64,000 nucleotides of DNA from NCBI RefSeq assembly GCF_014218705.1, contig NZ_JABBJF010000003.1:62001-126000 (forward strand), given 5' to 3'. Under the pieces are notes generated by a model, which had not been told where the DNA came from, made no database searches, and saw only the letters and a program-made list of their open reading frames with translations. A program made the translations under genes and the position numbers. The stretch comes from Kluyvera sichuanensis. Its GTDB lineage: Bacteria > Pseudomonadota > Gammaproteobacteria > Enterobacterales > Enterobacteriaceae. Shown piece after piece: positions 35,888 to 45,643 of the stretch (position 1 is its first letter; each line of letters starts with the position of its first letter).

Positions 35888-36973
35888 TTACCCCCCTAAA
35901 AACTCGTTAGCGAAAGCGTCAAAACGCCATAATTCCTTGTCATCTAAATGCAGCCAGTTTTCAAACTTTGAATTGTAGATTCTGCTTTTATCTGAATTTG
36001 TCTGTTTGCAGATAAGCCACATATTTGGGCATTTATCTAACCATTCCTCGACTCTTGAGTTTGAATCCCGAGTAATAACCAACGCACGGCACTGATCTTG
36101 TTCGAGTTTTTGTCTAAATGCGTTATTTACAAGTTGGGAATCGTTAAAGCCAAATCCTAAAAACAGAAAACAGGTATGGTTTCCAACAGCATTATCATAT
36201 TCAGCCAACTGGGCCCTGTCTTTATGCAATCGCTGATATTTGGCTGTGCCAGGAGTGATCATCGCTCGCACAACGCCTTCAGGTTTGTTGAGAATCCAGC
36301 TATTACACTCAATAAGGTGATTTTCCCATTCAAACGTATTTAATGAACCATGTGGTTTGTGTAGTCGAACATGTTTACATTCAACGATTCTTGATGGTTG
36401 TCTCGGCTTGCCTAAGCCTTTATGAATAGATTGAACTGCTTTTTTTGCTTCACTCCAGTCATAACGTTGAAGAAAGCCGCCATAAAACCCCGTAATATAT
36501 GGAATTTTATGTCGAATAAAGGCGTACTCAGCTAATAAATCGTAATTAGGCGTTGCGACGTGAAGTTGTTTATCGGCCTGTGGCAGAGTCTCAACGAGCT
36601 TTTTCAGTAGTGAACCAGCAGGCCAATCGCGTAATCCTGAAATGATTTGATGGGCGTGAATGTTATCATGATGCGCAACAAAGCTTGCAGTTAGCTCGAC
36701 TATTCGAGTGGTCAGAGCCTCATCCTTGATGAAGTCCATAGCAGATTCAAAATCATTGCTACCCCCATCAAGTGCAGAGATAACTTGCTGCCATTGTTGT
36801 TCTTGGGTATCCGTCATACCACTGGTCAACTCGGCTCGAAGGTGGCGCTCTAATGCTGGCATCCCAAAATTTAGATCAAGTGCACATGAAGTTCCTGTGC
36901 CAAATAAAACAAACGGCTTCTCAGTAAAAAACTCTGCAATCGCTTGATATGCAGATTCCTTTGTCAACTCCAT
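35888..36973 (-). CDS. SIR2-domain NADase of a SIR2-HerA anti-phage system
   Basis: 361 residues, a single SIR2-like (SIR2_2) domain. Landmarks are FGTGTS (24-29), the NxD of TPNYDLL (N143, D145), the catalytic histidine H208 in KPHGSLN and the GFGFND motif (273-278). These make NAD+ hydrolysis plausible, and no deacetylase zinc site is visible. It has a G7 tract (36976-36982) acting as ribosome site 2 bases before ATG and ends with G6 just before its stop. First gene of a two-gene operon with HerA. Strongly AT-rich DNA. The pairing is a known defence type; phage target here is unknown. Confidence 0.87.
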   Translation of the reverse strand: MELTKESAYQAIAEFFTEKPFVLFGTGTSCALDLNFGMPALERHLRAELTSGMTDTQEQQWQQVISALDGGSNDFESAMDFIKDEALTTRIVELTASFVAHHDNIHAHQIISGLRDWPAGSLLKKLVETLPQADKQLHVATPNYDLLAEYAFIRHKIPYITGFYGGFLQRYDWSEAKKAVQSIHKGLGKPRQPSRIVECKHVRLHKPHGSLNTFEWENHLIECNSWILNKPEGVVRAMITPGTAKYQRLHKDRAQLAEYDNAVGNHTCFLFLGFGFNDSQLVNNAFRQKLEQDQCRALVITRDSNSRVEEWLDKCPNMWLICKQTNSDKSRIYNSKFENWLHLDDKELWRFDAFANEFLGG

Positions 36974-37297
36974 GTCCCCCCCACTTAAAACATCAAATTT
37001 CAGTGCTTACCACCTAACTTCTGCAGCATTAGTACTTTATTCTCTTGCTTTAATGCTTCAAGTTTTTATTGCGGAGCAATAATCTAGAACACTCATTTGT
37101 AGAGCTATATCAAGTTTCTGCCAATCGTAGGTTTCGCTCCGCGTAAAACATCTTTTAGATCGTCATTGAGGCAAATGGATGTTATGGCAGCAAGAATGTC
37201 CCCTGTATTAATGTTTGGCCCACAGTCAAACCTACTCCCACTAATGAACACATCGTAATGTTAGTAATGCTTCCGTTAGTTGTGGGGAGCATTGTCG
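36974..37297. other. AT-rich gene-free region upstream of the SIR2 gene
   Basis: About 320 bases holding the presumed SIR2-HerA promoter. A 7-bp hairpin TTATTGC-GGA-GCAATAA lies at 37066-37082. No open frame of credible length, no transposase remnant and no tRNA gene was seen. Confidence 0.5.
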
Positions 37298-37322
37298 ATG
37301 TCCGCAGTTCGCTCATAGCAGA
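37298..37322 (-). repeat. Right copy of an imperfect inverted repeat flanking the SIR2-HerA genes
   Basis: Begins ATGTCCGC and ends AGCAGA on the + strand. The opposite orientation of the copy at 33975-33999 (about 20/25 identities). It lies just beyond the terminator of cheV. Confidence 0.5.
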
Positions 37323-37327
37323 CCTCC

Positions 37328-37363
37328 AAAAATTTCCGCCAGGCATCAACACTTCCTGGCGGC
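37328..37363 (-). terminator. Intrinsic terminator after cheV
   Basis: On the minus strand CCGCCAGG pairs with CCTGGCGG across an 11-base loop and is followed by AAATTTTTGG. It begins 12 bases after the cheV stop. Confidence 0.8.
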
Positions 37364-37374
37364 CTTCCTAACAC

Positions 37375-38373
37375 TCACCTCACCGCATGCAACCCACTTT
37401 CCCCCCTCCCAGCCGCCTTATTCAGCACCCGCTCAATCACCGCCGCCAGTTCGTTAATCTCAAACTTCGCCACATACCCATCAGCGTTAACCTTGCGAAT
37501 ATGGTCTTCGTTAGCGTTCCCCGACAGGGAGGAGTGGATCACCACCGGAATATTGCGCAGCCGTGGGTCGGTTTTGATTTTGCGGGTCAGGGTAAAGCCA
37601 TCCATCTCCGGCATTTCGAGGTCGGTCAGCACGAGGGCGATTTTATCGCTCACCGGTACGCCTTCTTTCGCCGCTTCCTGGGCGATAAGCTCAATTTTCT
37701 CCCACGCTTCTTTGCCGGTTACGTGCAGCTGGGCGGGGATGTCCATCGCCTTCAGCCCTTTCTCCAGCATAGCGCGCGCTACCTTGGAGTCCTCGGCGAC
37801 AATCGCCGTGGCGCCCGGTTTAATATTGAATTTGCGCGGGTTCAGCTCTTTGGCGTGCAGGTCGTGGTTGGAAGGGGTGATGTCGTAAAGAATTTGCTCC
37901 ACGTCGATAACCATCGCCAGGTTGTTGCTCTCCTTATGATCGTCGAGGCAGGCGATGCTGGTGATGTATTTGCCGTTCACCGCTTTCTCGGCGGTGTGGA
38001 TCTGCGTCCAGTCGAGGCGGGTAATGTTCTCAACGGATTCGACGGCGAAGGCCTGCACGCTGCGGGCGTATTCGGTAATCAGCAGAATGTTCAGGCCGGT
38101 GGCAGGCTTGCAGCCCGCCACGGCGGCGAGGTCGATAACCGGAATGATTTGGTCGCGAATGTTCACCATACCCATCAGCGGCGGCTTAATGCCGGCGGGG
38201 CGGGTGAAGCTTGGCATCGGGACGATTTCCCGCAGCTTAAAGACGTTAATGCCGTACAGCTCCGAGGCGTCGCTCTGCGATGACGCGCCGAGGCGGAAAA
38301 GCAGCAGCTCAAAACGGTTGGACAGGGTCAGGTTAGCCCTGTCGTCGATCTCTTTCTGGAAGTTATCCATCAT
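37375..38373 (-). CDS. cheV: Chemotaxis coupling protein CheV
   Basis: 332 residues: N-terminal CheW-like coupling domain (about 10-170, with VFKLREIVPMPSF and GMVNIRDQIIPVIDL) and a C-terminal CheY-like receiver domain (about 190-320) with the phospho-accepting aspartate in LVLTDLEMPEMDGF. CheV couples chemoreceptors to CheA and adapts by phosphorylation. E. coli K-12 lacks it, whereas Salmonella carries it at the corresponding nuo-elaC location. A sigma-28 promoter directly upstream places it in the late flagellar regulon. Start at 38373, with a second ATG one codon later. Confidence 0.95.
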   Translation of the reverse strand: MMDNFQKEIDDRANLTLSNRFELLLFRLGASSQSDASELYGINVFKLREIVPMPSFTRPAGIKPPLMGMVNIRDQIIPVIDLAAVAGCKPATGLNILLITEYARSVQAFAVESVENITRLDWTQIHTAEKAVNGKYITSIACLDDHKESNNLAMVIDVEQILYDITPSNHDLHAKELNPRKFNIKPGATAIVAEDSKVARAMLEKGLKAMDIPAQLHVTGKEAWEKIELIAQEAAKEGVPVSDKIALVLTDLEMPEMDGFTLTRKIKTDPRLRNIPVVIHSSLSGNANEDHIRKVNADGYVAKFEINELAAVIERVLNKAAGRGESGLHAVR

Positions 38374-38409
38374 GCCCTCAGCGTAAAAAGCGTTCTCTTA
38401 TTAGCTGAG

Positions 38410-38436
38410 TTATCGGCAGGCGTGGCTAAAACGTTA
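38410..38436 (-). promoter_or_regulatory. Sigma-28 (FliA) promoter of cheV
   Basis: On the minus strand TAACGTTT - 11 bases - GCCGATAA, matching the enterobacterial FliA consensus TAAAGTTT-N11-GCCGATAA in 15 of 16 positions. It lies 37 bases before the cheV ATG and abuts the 3' end of rbn. Confidence 0.9.
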
Positions 38437-39354
38437 TCACAGCGTGAAGGTGGCGAAATCTTCGGCCAGTTCGCATGCCGGGAAATACGCCTGGCACTCG
38501 GCGAGCAGGCGGCGGCAGCCTTCAGCATCGTAACGCGAGCTGACGTGGGTGACGATAAGCCGCTTCGCGTTGGCGGCCCGCGCCAGTTGGGCGGTCTGCT
38601 CGGTGGACGAGTGTCCGCGGCTGTTGGCTTTCTCCGCCATGGCGGCTTCCAGCGTCGCTTCATGCACCATCACATCAACGTCGCGGGCCATCTCCAGCGC
38701 GGCATCGCACGGGGCGGTGTCGCCAAAAATCGCCACTTTTTTACCGGGCGTGGCAGGGGAGAGGTATTCCGCGCCGTTAATCACGCGGCCGTCCGCCAGC
38801 GTGACCTGCTCACCGGCTTTAAGCTGCTGGAACAGCGGGCCAGGCGCGACGCCTGCGGCAACCAGCCTGCGCGCATCCAGCGCGCCGGGCTTATCGTGTT
38901 CTTCCACGCGAAAACCGTAACACTCGACCGGGTGATTCAGCGGGAAAGCGGTGACTTTACGCAGGCCGTCGTCGAGGATCTCCCCGCCGTTGATTTCAAC
39001 CACTTCCAGCGGGAAATCGGTCCACGAACCGCTCAGGCGCAGGGTGGTTTCAACAAACTCTTTCAGCCCTTTTGGCCCGTACAGGGTGAGCGGCTGGGCG
39101 CTGCCCGACATCGAACGGCTGCAAATCAGCCCCGGCAGGCCAAACAGATGGTCACCGTGCAGGTGGCTAATAAATATGCGTTCGATTTTGCCCGGATGAA
39201 AAGCGGTGTGCAGCAGCTGGTGTTGGGTGCCTTCGCCGCAGTCGAAAAGCCACAGCCCCGGCTGCGTCGGGTGTTGCAGATTCAGCAGCATTGCTGTTAC
39301 GTTGCGAGTTCGGGTTGGCACGCCCGCGGATGTACCTAAAAACGTCAATTGCAT
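38437..39354 (-). CDS. rbn: Ribonuclease BN / RNase Z
   Basis: 305 residues from the ATG at 39354 ([18 protein letters not shown]), the E. coli ElaC length; a longer in-frame extension upstream has no family support. Metallo-beta-lactamase fold with zinc motif [13 protein letters not shown] (near residue 64) and the C-terminal [12 protein letters not shown] and VTHVSSRY segments. It is a tRNA 3'-end processing endonuclease/exonuclease. Divergent from elaA with 46 bases between starts. Confidence 0.96.
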   Translation of the reverse strand: MQLTFLGTSAGVPTRTRNVTAMLLNLQHPTQPGLWLFDCGEGTQHQLLHTAFHPGKIERIFISHLHGDHLFGLPGLICSRSMSGSAQPLTLYGPKGLKEFVETTLRLSGSWTDFPLEVVEINGGEILDDGLRKVTAFPLNHPVECYGFRVEEHDKPGALDARRLVAAGVAPGPLFQQLKAGEQVTLADGRVINGAEYLSPATPGKKVAIFGDTAPCDAALEMARDVDVMVHEATLEAAMAEKANSRGHSSTEQTAQLARAANAKRLIVTHVSSRYDAEGCRRLLAECQAYFPACELAEDFATFTL

Positions 39355-39400
39355 AGCGCCGCGCCCCTGGCGGTAAAAAATAAGGTTTAAGGAGCCTACC

Positions 39401-39862
39401 ATGATTCGCTGGCAAGATTTGCACCATTCTGAATTAACCGTCCCGACGCTGTACGACCTGCTGAAGCTGCGCAGCGAAGTTTTCGTGGTGGAGCAGGCCT
39501 GCGTGTATCTGGATATCGACGGTGACGATCTGGTGGGTGAAAACCGCCATCTGCTGGGCTGGAAAGACGACAAGCTGGTGGCCTACGCGCGCATTCTGGT
39601 CAGTGAGGAAGAAATTGAACCGGTAGTGATTGGCCGGGTGATTGTCAGCTCAGCCGTACGCGGCGAACGTCTGGGCTACCAGCTGATGGAACGCGCGCTG
39701 GCCAGCTGCCAGCAGCATTGGCCGCAGCGGGCGCTCTATCTTGGCGCGCAGGCGCATCTGCGGGAGTTCTACGGCCATTTCGGGTTTATCACCGTGACCG
39801 ACGTTTACGACGAAGATGGTATTCCGCACGTGGGGATGGCGCGAGAAGTGGCGCAGGCATAA
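39401..39862 (+). CDS. elaA: GNAT-family protein ElaA
   Basis: 153 residues, the E. coli ElaA size. GCN5-type acetyltransferase fold with [25 protein letters not shown], where the acetyl-CoA P-loop pattern RGERLGYQL is visible (near residue 85). The acceptor substrate is unknown. It has AAGGAG 8 bases before ATG. Confidence 0.94.
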   Translation: MIRWQDLHHSELTVPTLYDLLKLRSEVFVVEQACVYLDIDGDDLVGENRHLLGWKDDKLVAYARILVSEEEIEPVVIGRVIVSSAVRGERLGYQLMERALASCQQHWPQRALYLGAQAHLREFYGHFGFITVTDVYDEDGIPHVGMAREVAQA

Positions 39863-40009
39863 CCCTAAATCCCGTCTATAGTGAAAGGCAAAGAGCGTTG
39901 ATTTTCAGTGCGATATTGCCTTGTTACGTTTCCGCTCCCTAATCGTGGGTACTGCTTTTTATAACAAGTACCCCGTATACTATGTGGTTTTTATCATAGG
40001 GAGGTTTGC

Positions 40010-41302
40010 GTGCGATCCATTCTAGCGGCGTTGCAGAGCCTGTCAGGGCTGCTGACAGACGATTTTCCAGCGTTGCCCGGCGCGCGAACCCTCGAAGTCT
40101 CTTTCCCCCTGAGCGATGCCTTCGACCCGCTTGCCTGGCTTAGCGGGCAGGCGGTCTGGCCGCAGTTCTACTGGCAGCAGCGCAGCGGCAAAGAAGAGAT
40201 TGCCGCGCTGGGTGCCGTACAGACCTTTTCCTCCCTGGCTAATGCCAATGCCTTTTTGCACACGCTTGAGCGCGACGATCTGCGCATCTGCGGCGTGAAC
40301 GCGTTTGATCCCAACGTCGGCCAGCTGTTCCTGCCACGTCTGGAATGGCGGCGCGAAGCCGGGCACGCTCAGCTTCGCATCAACCTGTGGAGTGATACCT
40401 CGCTCCAGCAGGATGCTGAACAGGCGCGAGCATGCCTGGCCTTGCTTACCGCCCATCACGCCTCGGCGGAGCTGGCGTTGCAGCAGAAAAGTGAAACCCA
40501 TCGCCCTGGCAAAGAGGGCTGGTGTCGGCTGATTGACCAGGCTACCCAGGCGATTCGCGACGGTGCCTTTAGCAAAGTGGTGCTGGCGCGGGCAACGGAT
40601 CTGGTCTTTAGCAGTGCGCCGAACGCCAGTGCGCTGATGGCCGCCAGTCGCCGGGTCAATTTCTCTTGCTATCATTTCTATATGGCGTTCGACGCGCAGC
40701 GGACGTTTCTCGGTTCCTCGCCGGAACGTTTATGGCGGCGGCGCGTTACGGCGCTGCGTACCGAAGCGCTGGCGGGCACCGTGGCGGCGCACGATGATGC
40801 AGCAACCGCAAAGCGGCTGGGCGACTGGCTGATGCACGACGATAAAAACCAGCGGGAAAACAGCCTGGTGGTGGAAGATATCTGCCAGCGCTTACAGGGG
40901 CTGACCCACACCCTCGACGTTCTGCCTGCGGAAATCGTTCGCCTGCGCAAGGTGCAGCATCTGCGCCGTTGCATTCAGGCGGAGCTTAACGTGGCGGACG
41001 ATACGCGCTGCCTGCTGCAACTGCAGCCGACGGCGGCGGTGGCGGGGCTGCCGCGCGCGCAGGCGCTGGACTTTATCGACCGTTTCGAGCCGTTTACCCG
41101 CGAATGGTACGCCGGGTCGGCGGGCTATCTTTCTCGTCGTCAGAGCGAGTTTTGCGTCACGCTGCGCTCGGCGAAGGTGGAAGGCGATACGGTGCGCCTG
41201 TATGCCGGGGCCGGCATCATCGACGGCTCGGATCCTGAGCAGGAGTGGCAGGAGATCGAAAATAAAGCGGCGGGTCTGCGCGCTTTGCTGTTCCCTGAAT
41301 AG
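40010..41302 (+). CDS. menF: Isochorismate synthase MenF
   Basis: 430 residues starting with GTG (GGGAGG 5-8 bases upstream), similar in length to E. coli MenF (431). Chorismate-utilising fold with FLGSSPERLWRR, RTEALAGTVA, ADDKNQREN-type motif (HDDKNQRENSLVVEDI) and GAGIIDGSDPEQEWQEIENKA at the magnesium site. Converts chorismate to isochorismate, first step of menaquinone synthesis. It opens the men operon; menD starts 78 bases later. Confidence 0.95.
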   Translation: MRSILAALQSLSGLLTDDFPALPGARTLEVSFPLSDAFDPLAWLSGQAVWPQFYWQQRSGKEEIAALGAVQTFSSLANANAFLHTLERDDLRICGVNAFDPNVGQLFLPRLEWRREAGHAQLRINLWSDTSLQQDAEQARACLALLTAHHASAELALQQKSETHRPGKEGWCRLIDQATQAIRDGAFSKVVLARATDLVFSSAPNASALMAASRRVNFSCYHFYMAFDAQRTFLGSSPERLWRRRVTALRTEALAGTVAAHDDAATAKRLGDWLMHDDKNQRENSLVVEDICQRLQGLTHTLDVLPAEIVRLRKVQHLRRCIQAELNVADDTRCLLQLQPTAAVAGLPRAQALDFIDRFEPFTREWYAGSAGYLSRRQSEFCVTLRSAKVEGDTVRLYAGAGIIDGSDPEQEWQEIENKAAGLRALLFPE

Positions 41303-41380
41303 AACATTACCGATTCATATCAAAATCCTACTAAGCCGTAGAATCTATACTGAGTTGATTATTTGATACCGGACAACTTC

Positions 41381-43051
41381 ATGTCAGTAAGCGCATTTAA
41401 CCGACGCTGGGCGGCGGTGATCCTTGAAGCATTAACCCGTCACGGCGTGCGGCACGTTTGCATTGCGCCGGGGTCTCGTTCCACACCGCTTACGCTGGCG
41501 GCGGCGGAGAACCGCACCTTTATTCATCACACCCATTTTGATGAACGCGGGCTTGGGCATCTGGCGCTGGGGCTGGCGAAGGTCAGCCTGCAGCCGGTGG
41601 CGGTGATTGTCACTTCCGGCACGGCGGTGGCGAACCTCTACCCGGCGCTGATTGAAGCGGGGTTGACCGGTGAAAAAATTATTCTGCTGACCGCCGACCG
41701 CCCGCCGGAACTGATTGACTGCGGCGCGAATCAGGCGATCCGCCAGCCCGGTATGTTTGCCTCACACCCGTCCAGCACCCTCTCGTTACCGCGCCCGAGC
41801 CAGGATATTCCGGCCCGCTGGCTGGTCTCCGTGGTGGATGACGCGCTGGGCTCACTGCATTCCGGCGGCGTACACATCAACTGCCCGTTTGCTGAACCGC
41901 TGTATGGCGATATGGACGATACTGGCCTTGCCTGGCAGCAGGCGTTAGGCGACTGGTGGCAGGGGGAAAAACCCTGGCTGCGCGAAGCGCTGCATCAGGA
42001 GAGTGCCGTCCAGCGCGACTGGTTCTTCTGGCGGCAAAAGCGCGGCGTGATTGTTGCCGGGCGCATGAGCGCGGAAGAGGGCAAGAAGGTTGCCGAATGG
42101 GCGAAAACCCTCGGCTGGCCGCTGATTGGCGACGTGCTGTCGCAAACCGGGCAGCCGCTTCCGTGCGCGGATCTCTGGCTCGGCAACCCGGCCGCCATCA
42201 GCGAGCTTGAGCAGGCGCAGATTGTGGTGCAGCTTGGCAGCAGCCTCACCGGCAAACGCGTGCTGCAATGGCAGCTGGCCTGCGAACCGGACGAGTACTG
42301 GCTGGTCGACCCGCTCTCCGGCCGTCTTGACCCGGCGCACCATCGTGGTCGTCGACTGGTGAGCAATATCGCCCAGTGGCTGGAAAAACACCCAGCGGAA
42401 AAACGCGCGCCGTGGACCACGGTCATCCCCACGCTCTCCGAGCAGGCATGGGATGCGGTCGCTGCGCAAAGTGAACATTTTGGTGAAGCGCAGCTGGCGC
42501 ACCGTATTCGCCGCTATCTTCCTGAACAAGGGCAACTGTTCGTCGGCAACAGCCTGGTGGTGCGCTTAATTGACGCTTTAGGCCAGCTTCCGGCGGGCTA
42601 TCCGGTTTATAGCAACCGCGGTGCCAGCGGCATCGACGGCCTGATTTCTACGGCAGCTGGCGTGCAGCGTGCCAGCGCGAGGCCGACGCTGGCCATCGTT
42701 GGCGACCTGTCCGCGCTCTACGATCTCAACGCGCTGGCGCTGCTGCGTCAGGTCTCCGCGCCGCTGGTGCTGATTGTGGTCAACAACAACGGCGGGCAGA
42801 TTTTCTCTCTGCTGCCGACGCCGGTGGAGGAGCGCGAGCGCTTCTACGCGATGCCGCAAAACGTTCACTTCGAACATGCGGCGAAGATGTTTGGCCTGCG
42901 CTATCAGCAGCCAGAGGATTGGGCCTCGCTGGAAACGGCGCTGAGCACCGCCTGGCGTACGCCCGCGACCACGGTGATTGAGCTGGTGGTAAACGACACT
43001 GACGGTGCGCAAACGCTGCAGCATCTGCTGGCGCAGGTCAGCAAGCTATGA
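41381..43051 (+). CDS. menD: SEPHCHC synthase MenD
   Basis: 556 residues from the ATG at 41381 ([11 protein letters not shown]), identical in length to the E. coli protein; the in-frame TTG 18 bases upstream is not used. Thiamine-diphosphate enzyme: glutamate in [11 protein letters not shown], the ThDP motif [12 protein letters not shown] with [10 protein letters not shown]. Condenses isochorismate with 2-oxoglutarate. The stop overlaps the menH ATG (ATGA). Confidence 0.97.
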   Translation: MSVSAFNRRWAAVILEALTRHGVRHVCIAPGSRSTPLTLAAAENRTFIHHTHFDERGLGHLALGLAKVSLQPVAVIVTSGTAVANLYPALIEAGLTGEKIILLTADRPPELIDCGANQAIRQPGMFASHPSSTLSLPRPSQDIPARWLVSVVDDALGSLHSGGVHINCPFAEPLYGDMDDTGLAWQQALGDWWQGEKPWLREALHQESAVQRDWFFWRQKRGVIVAGRMSAEEGKKVAEWAKTLGWPLIGDVLSQTGQPLPCADLWLGNPAAISELEQAQIVVQLGSSLTGKRVLQWQLACEPDEYWLVDPLSGRLDPAHHRGRRLVSNIAQWLEKHPAEKRAPWTTVIPTLSEQAWDAVAAQSEHFGEAQLAHRIRRYLPEQGQLFVGNSLVVRLIDALGQLPAGYPVYSNRGASGIDGLISTAAGVQRASARPTLAIVGDLSALYDLNALALLRQVSAPLVLIVVNNNGGQIFSLLPTPVEERERFYAMPQNVHFEHAAKMFGLRYQQPEDWASLETALSTAWRTPATTVIELVVNDTDGAQTLQHLLAQVSKL

Positions 43052-43812
43052 TTCTGCACGCCGTGGCCGAGCAGGGCGACTCCTCACAGCCGTGGCTGGT
43101 TTTCCTGCACGGTTTTTCCGGCGACCACCGCGAATGGCAGCCGGTGGGGCAGCGCTTTGCGCGGGCCAATCGGCTGTATGTCGATCTCCCCGGCCACGGT
43201 GGTTCTGCGTCTGTGCGGGTCAATAACTTCACTGAGATGGACGCCGCACTCCAGGCTACGCTGCTTAGTTACAATATACTTAATTACTGGCTGGTGGGGT
43301 ACTCGCTGGGCGGACGGATTGCCATGCACTATGCCTGCTCGCGGCCGGAAGGCCTCGCAGGGCTGATTGTCGAAGGTGGTCACCCTGGGCTGACGAACGA
43401 CGCGGAGCGGGAATCGCGCTGGCGCAATGACGAAGCCTGGGCGCAGCGTTTTCGTGAGCTTCCGCTAGCGGACGTTTTCAGCGCCTGGTATCAACAGTCG
43501 GTCTTTGCCAGCCTCACCGACGTGCAGCGCGATTCGCTAGTGGCGCTGCGTCAGCACAACGACGGCAACGCGCTGGCGGCAATGCTGCTGGCCACTTCTT
43601 TATCCGTGCAGGAAGACCTCCGTCCTGCGCTGCACACGCTTTCACAGCCATTCTGGTATCTCTGTGGCGAGCGCGACCGCAAGTTTCGGGCTATTGCCGA
43701 GGAACTCTCGCGACCTTGCCACCTTATTCATGATGCCGGGCACAACGCGCACCGGGAAAATCCCGTGGGCGTGGCCGCGTGCCTGGCTCAGATTCTGCCT
43801 GTTAACTTATAG
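43048..43812 (+). CDS. menH: SHCHC synthase MenH
   Basis: 254 residues, alpha/beta-hydrolase fold. Nucleophile serine in [13 protein letters not shown] (near residue 88), histidine in [11 protein letters not shown] near the C-terminus. It eliminates pyruvate from the MenD product. The [11 protein letters not shown] oxyanion segment is present. It overlaps menD by 4 bases and menB follows after 8 bases. Confidence 0.95.
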   Translation: MILHAVAEQGDSSQPWLVFLHGFSGDHREWQPVGQRFARANRLYVDLPGHGGSASVRVNNFTEMDAALQATLLSYNILNYWLVGYSLGGRIAMHYACSRPEGLAGLIVEGGHPGLTNDAERESRWRNDEAWAQRFRELPLADVFSAWYQQSVFASLTDVQRDSLVALRQHNDGNALAAMLLATSLSVQEDLRPALHTLSQPFWYLCGERDRKFRAIAEELSRPCHLIHDAGHNAHRENPVGVAACLAQILPVNL

Positions 43813-43820
43813 GACTCGCT

Positions 43821-44678
43821 ATGATCTATCCTGATGAAGCTATGCTGTACGCCCCCGCTGAGTGGCACGATTGTTCCGAAGGTTTTACCGACATTCGCTA
43901 CGAAAAATCCGCTGACGGCATCGCCAAAATCACCATTAACCGCCCGCAGGTTCGCAACGCGTTTCGTCCGCTGACGGTCAAAGAGATGATTCAGGCGCTG
44001 GCGGATGCCCGCTATGACGACAACGTCGGCGTGATCATCCTGACCGGTGCGGGCGACAAAGCCTTCTGCGCTGGCGGCGACCAGAAAGTGCGCGGCGACT
44101 ACGGCGGATACCAGGACGACAGCGGCGTTCACCACCTGAACGTGCTGGACTTCCAGCGTCAGATCCGTACCTGCCCGAAACCGGTCGTGGCGATGGTCGC
44201 AGGCTTCTCCATCGGCGGCGGCCACGTGCTGCACATGATGTGTGACCTGACCATTGCGGCGGATAACGCCATCTTCGGCCAGACCGGCCCGAAAGTCGGC
44301 TCCTTCGATGGCGGCTGGGGCGCTTCCTACATGGCGCGCATCGTCGGTCAGAAGAAAGCGCGTGAAATCTGGTTCCTGTGCCGCCAGTACGATGCTAAAG
44401 CGGCGCTGGATATGGGCCTGGTGAACACCGTAGTACCGCTGGCCGACCTCGAAAAAGAGACCGTTCGCTGGTGCCGCGAAATGCTGCAAAACAGCCCGAT
44501 GGCGCTGCGCTGCCTGAAAGCCGCGCTGAACGCCGACTGTGACGGTCAGGCGGGTCTGCAGGAACTGGCGGGTAACGCCACCATGCTGTTCTACATGACC
44601 GAAGAAGGTCAGGAAGGCCGTAACGCCTTCAACCAGAAACGTCAGCCTGACTTCAGCAAATTCAAACGGAATCCGTAA
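43821..44678 (+). CDS. menB: 1,4-dihydroxy-2-naphthoyl-CoA synthase MenB
   Basis: 285 residues, crotonase superfamily, the standard MenB length. Oxyanion-hole segments [12 protein letters not shown] and [19 protein letters not shown] are visible, with the family aspartate in [16 protein letters not shown]. It cyclises succinylbenzoyl-CoA. The menC ATG overlaps its TAA stop by one base. Confidence 0.97.
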   Translation: MIYPDEAMLYAPAEWHDCSEGFTDIRYEKSADGIAKITINRPQVRNAFRPLTVKEMIQALADARYDDNVGVIILTGAGDKAFCAGGDQKVRGDYGGYQDDSGVHHLNVLDFQRQIRTCPKPVVAMVAGFSIGGGHVLHMMCDLTIAADNAIFGQTGPKVGSFDGGWGASYMARIVGQKKAREIWFLCRQYDAKAALDMGLVNTVVPLADLEKETVRWCREMLQNSPMALRCLKAALNADCDGQAGLQELAGNATMLFYMTEEGQEGRNAFNQKRQPDFSKFKRNP

Positions 44679-45643
44679 TGCGTAGTGCGCAGGTTTACCG
44701 CTGGCAGATACCGATGGACGCAGGTGTGGTTCTGCGCGAGCGGCGGCTGAAAACCCGTGATGGGTTATTCGTCTACCTGCGTGACGGCGAACGGGACGGG
44801 TGGGGAGAGATCTCCCCACTGCCGGGCTTTAGCCTGGAGTCGCTGGACGACGCGCAGTCGGCGCTGCTGGGCTGGGTTAACGCCTGGCGACAGGGCGACG
44901 ATCGCGCGTTGCCAGAGGTTCCCTCGGTAGCCTTCGGCATCAGTTGCGCGCTGGCGGAGCTGAACGATGCGCTGCCCGAGGCAGCGGACTATCGCGCCGC
45001 GCCGCTGTGCACTGGCGACCCGGACGATCTGGTTATCAAGCTCGCCGACATGTCCGGCGAGAAGGTGGCGAAAGTGAAGGTCGGCCTGTATGAAGCGGTC
45101 CGCGACGGCATGGTGGTGAACCTGCTGCTGGAAGCCATTCCAGAGCTGACCCTGCGCCTTGACGCTAACCGTGCCTGGACGCCGCTGAAAGCCCAGCAGT
45201 TCGCCAAATACGTCAACCCGGATCACCGCTCGCGTATCGCTTTCCTTGAAGAACCATGCAAAACCCGCGATGACTCGCGCGCCTTTGCGCGTGAAACCGG
45301 CATCGCGATTGCCTGGGACGAAAGCCTGCGCGAGGCGGATTTCCGCTTTGAAGCCGAGCCCGGCCTCAAAGCCGTGGTGATCAAACCGACGCTGACCGGC
45401 AGCCTGGAACGCGTAAAAGCCCAGGTGGCGGCGGCACACGCGCTTGGCCTGACGGCGGTGATCAGCTCCTCGCTGGAATCAAGCCTCGGCTTAACCCAAC
45501 TGGCGCGCATCGCCGCGTGGCTGACGCCGCAAACTATCCCCGGCCTCGATACCCTGGATCTGATGCAGACCCAGCTGATTCGCTGCTGGCCTGGCAGCTT
45601 GCTGCCGTGCGGCGCGATCGAGGATATGGAGCCACTGCTGTGA
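44678..45643 (+). CDS. menC: o-Succinylbenzoate synthase MenC
   Basis: 321 residues, enolase superfamily. Catalytic lysines and metal ligands appear in order: [29 protein letters not shown] and VIKPTLTGS. It dehydrates SHCHC to o-succinylbenzoate. Order B before C matches E. coli. It overlaps menE by 4 bases (GTGA). Confidence 0.96.
   Translation: MRSAQVYRWQIPMDAGVVLRERRLKTRDGLFVYLRDGERDGWGEISPLPGFSLESLDDAQSALLGWVNAWRQGDDRALPEVPSVAFGISCALAELNDALPEAADYRAAPLCTGDPDDLVIKLADMSGEKVAKVKVGLYEAVRDGMVVNLLLEAIPELTLRLDANRAWTPLKAQQFAKYVNPDHRSRIAFLEEPCKTRDDSRAFARETGIAIAWDESLREADFRFEAEPGLKAVVIKPTLTGSLERVKAQVAAAHALGLTAVISSSLESSLGLTQLARIAAWLTPQTIPGLDTLDLMQTQLIRCWPGSLLPCGAIEDMEPLL

Noticed and set aside
34141-36973. 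Treating the SIR2-HerA pair as a transposon or prophage
   Set aside because: No transposase, integrase or tRNA target is present; only the pair and short gene-free flanks are seen, and the flanking repeats are imperfect and inverted.
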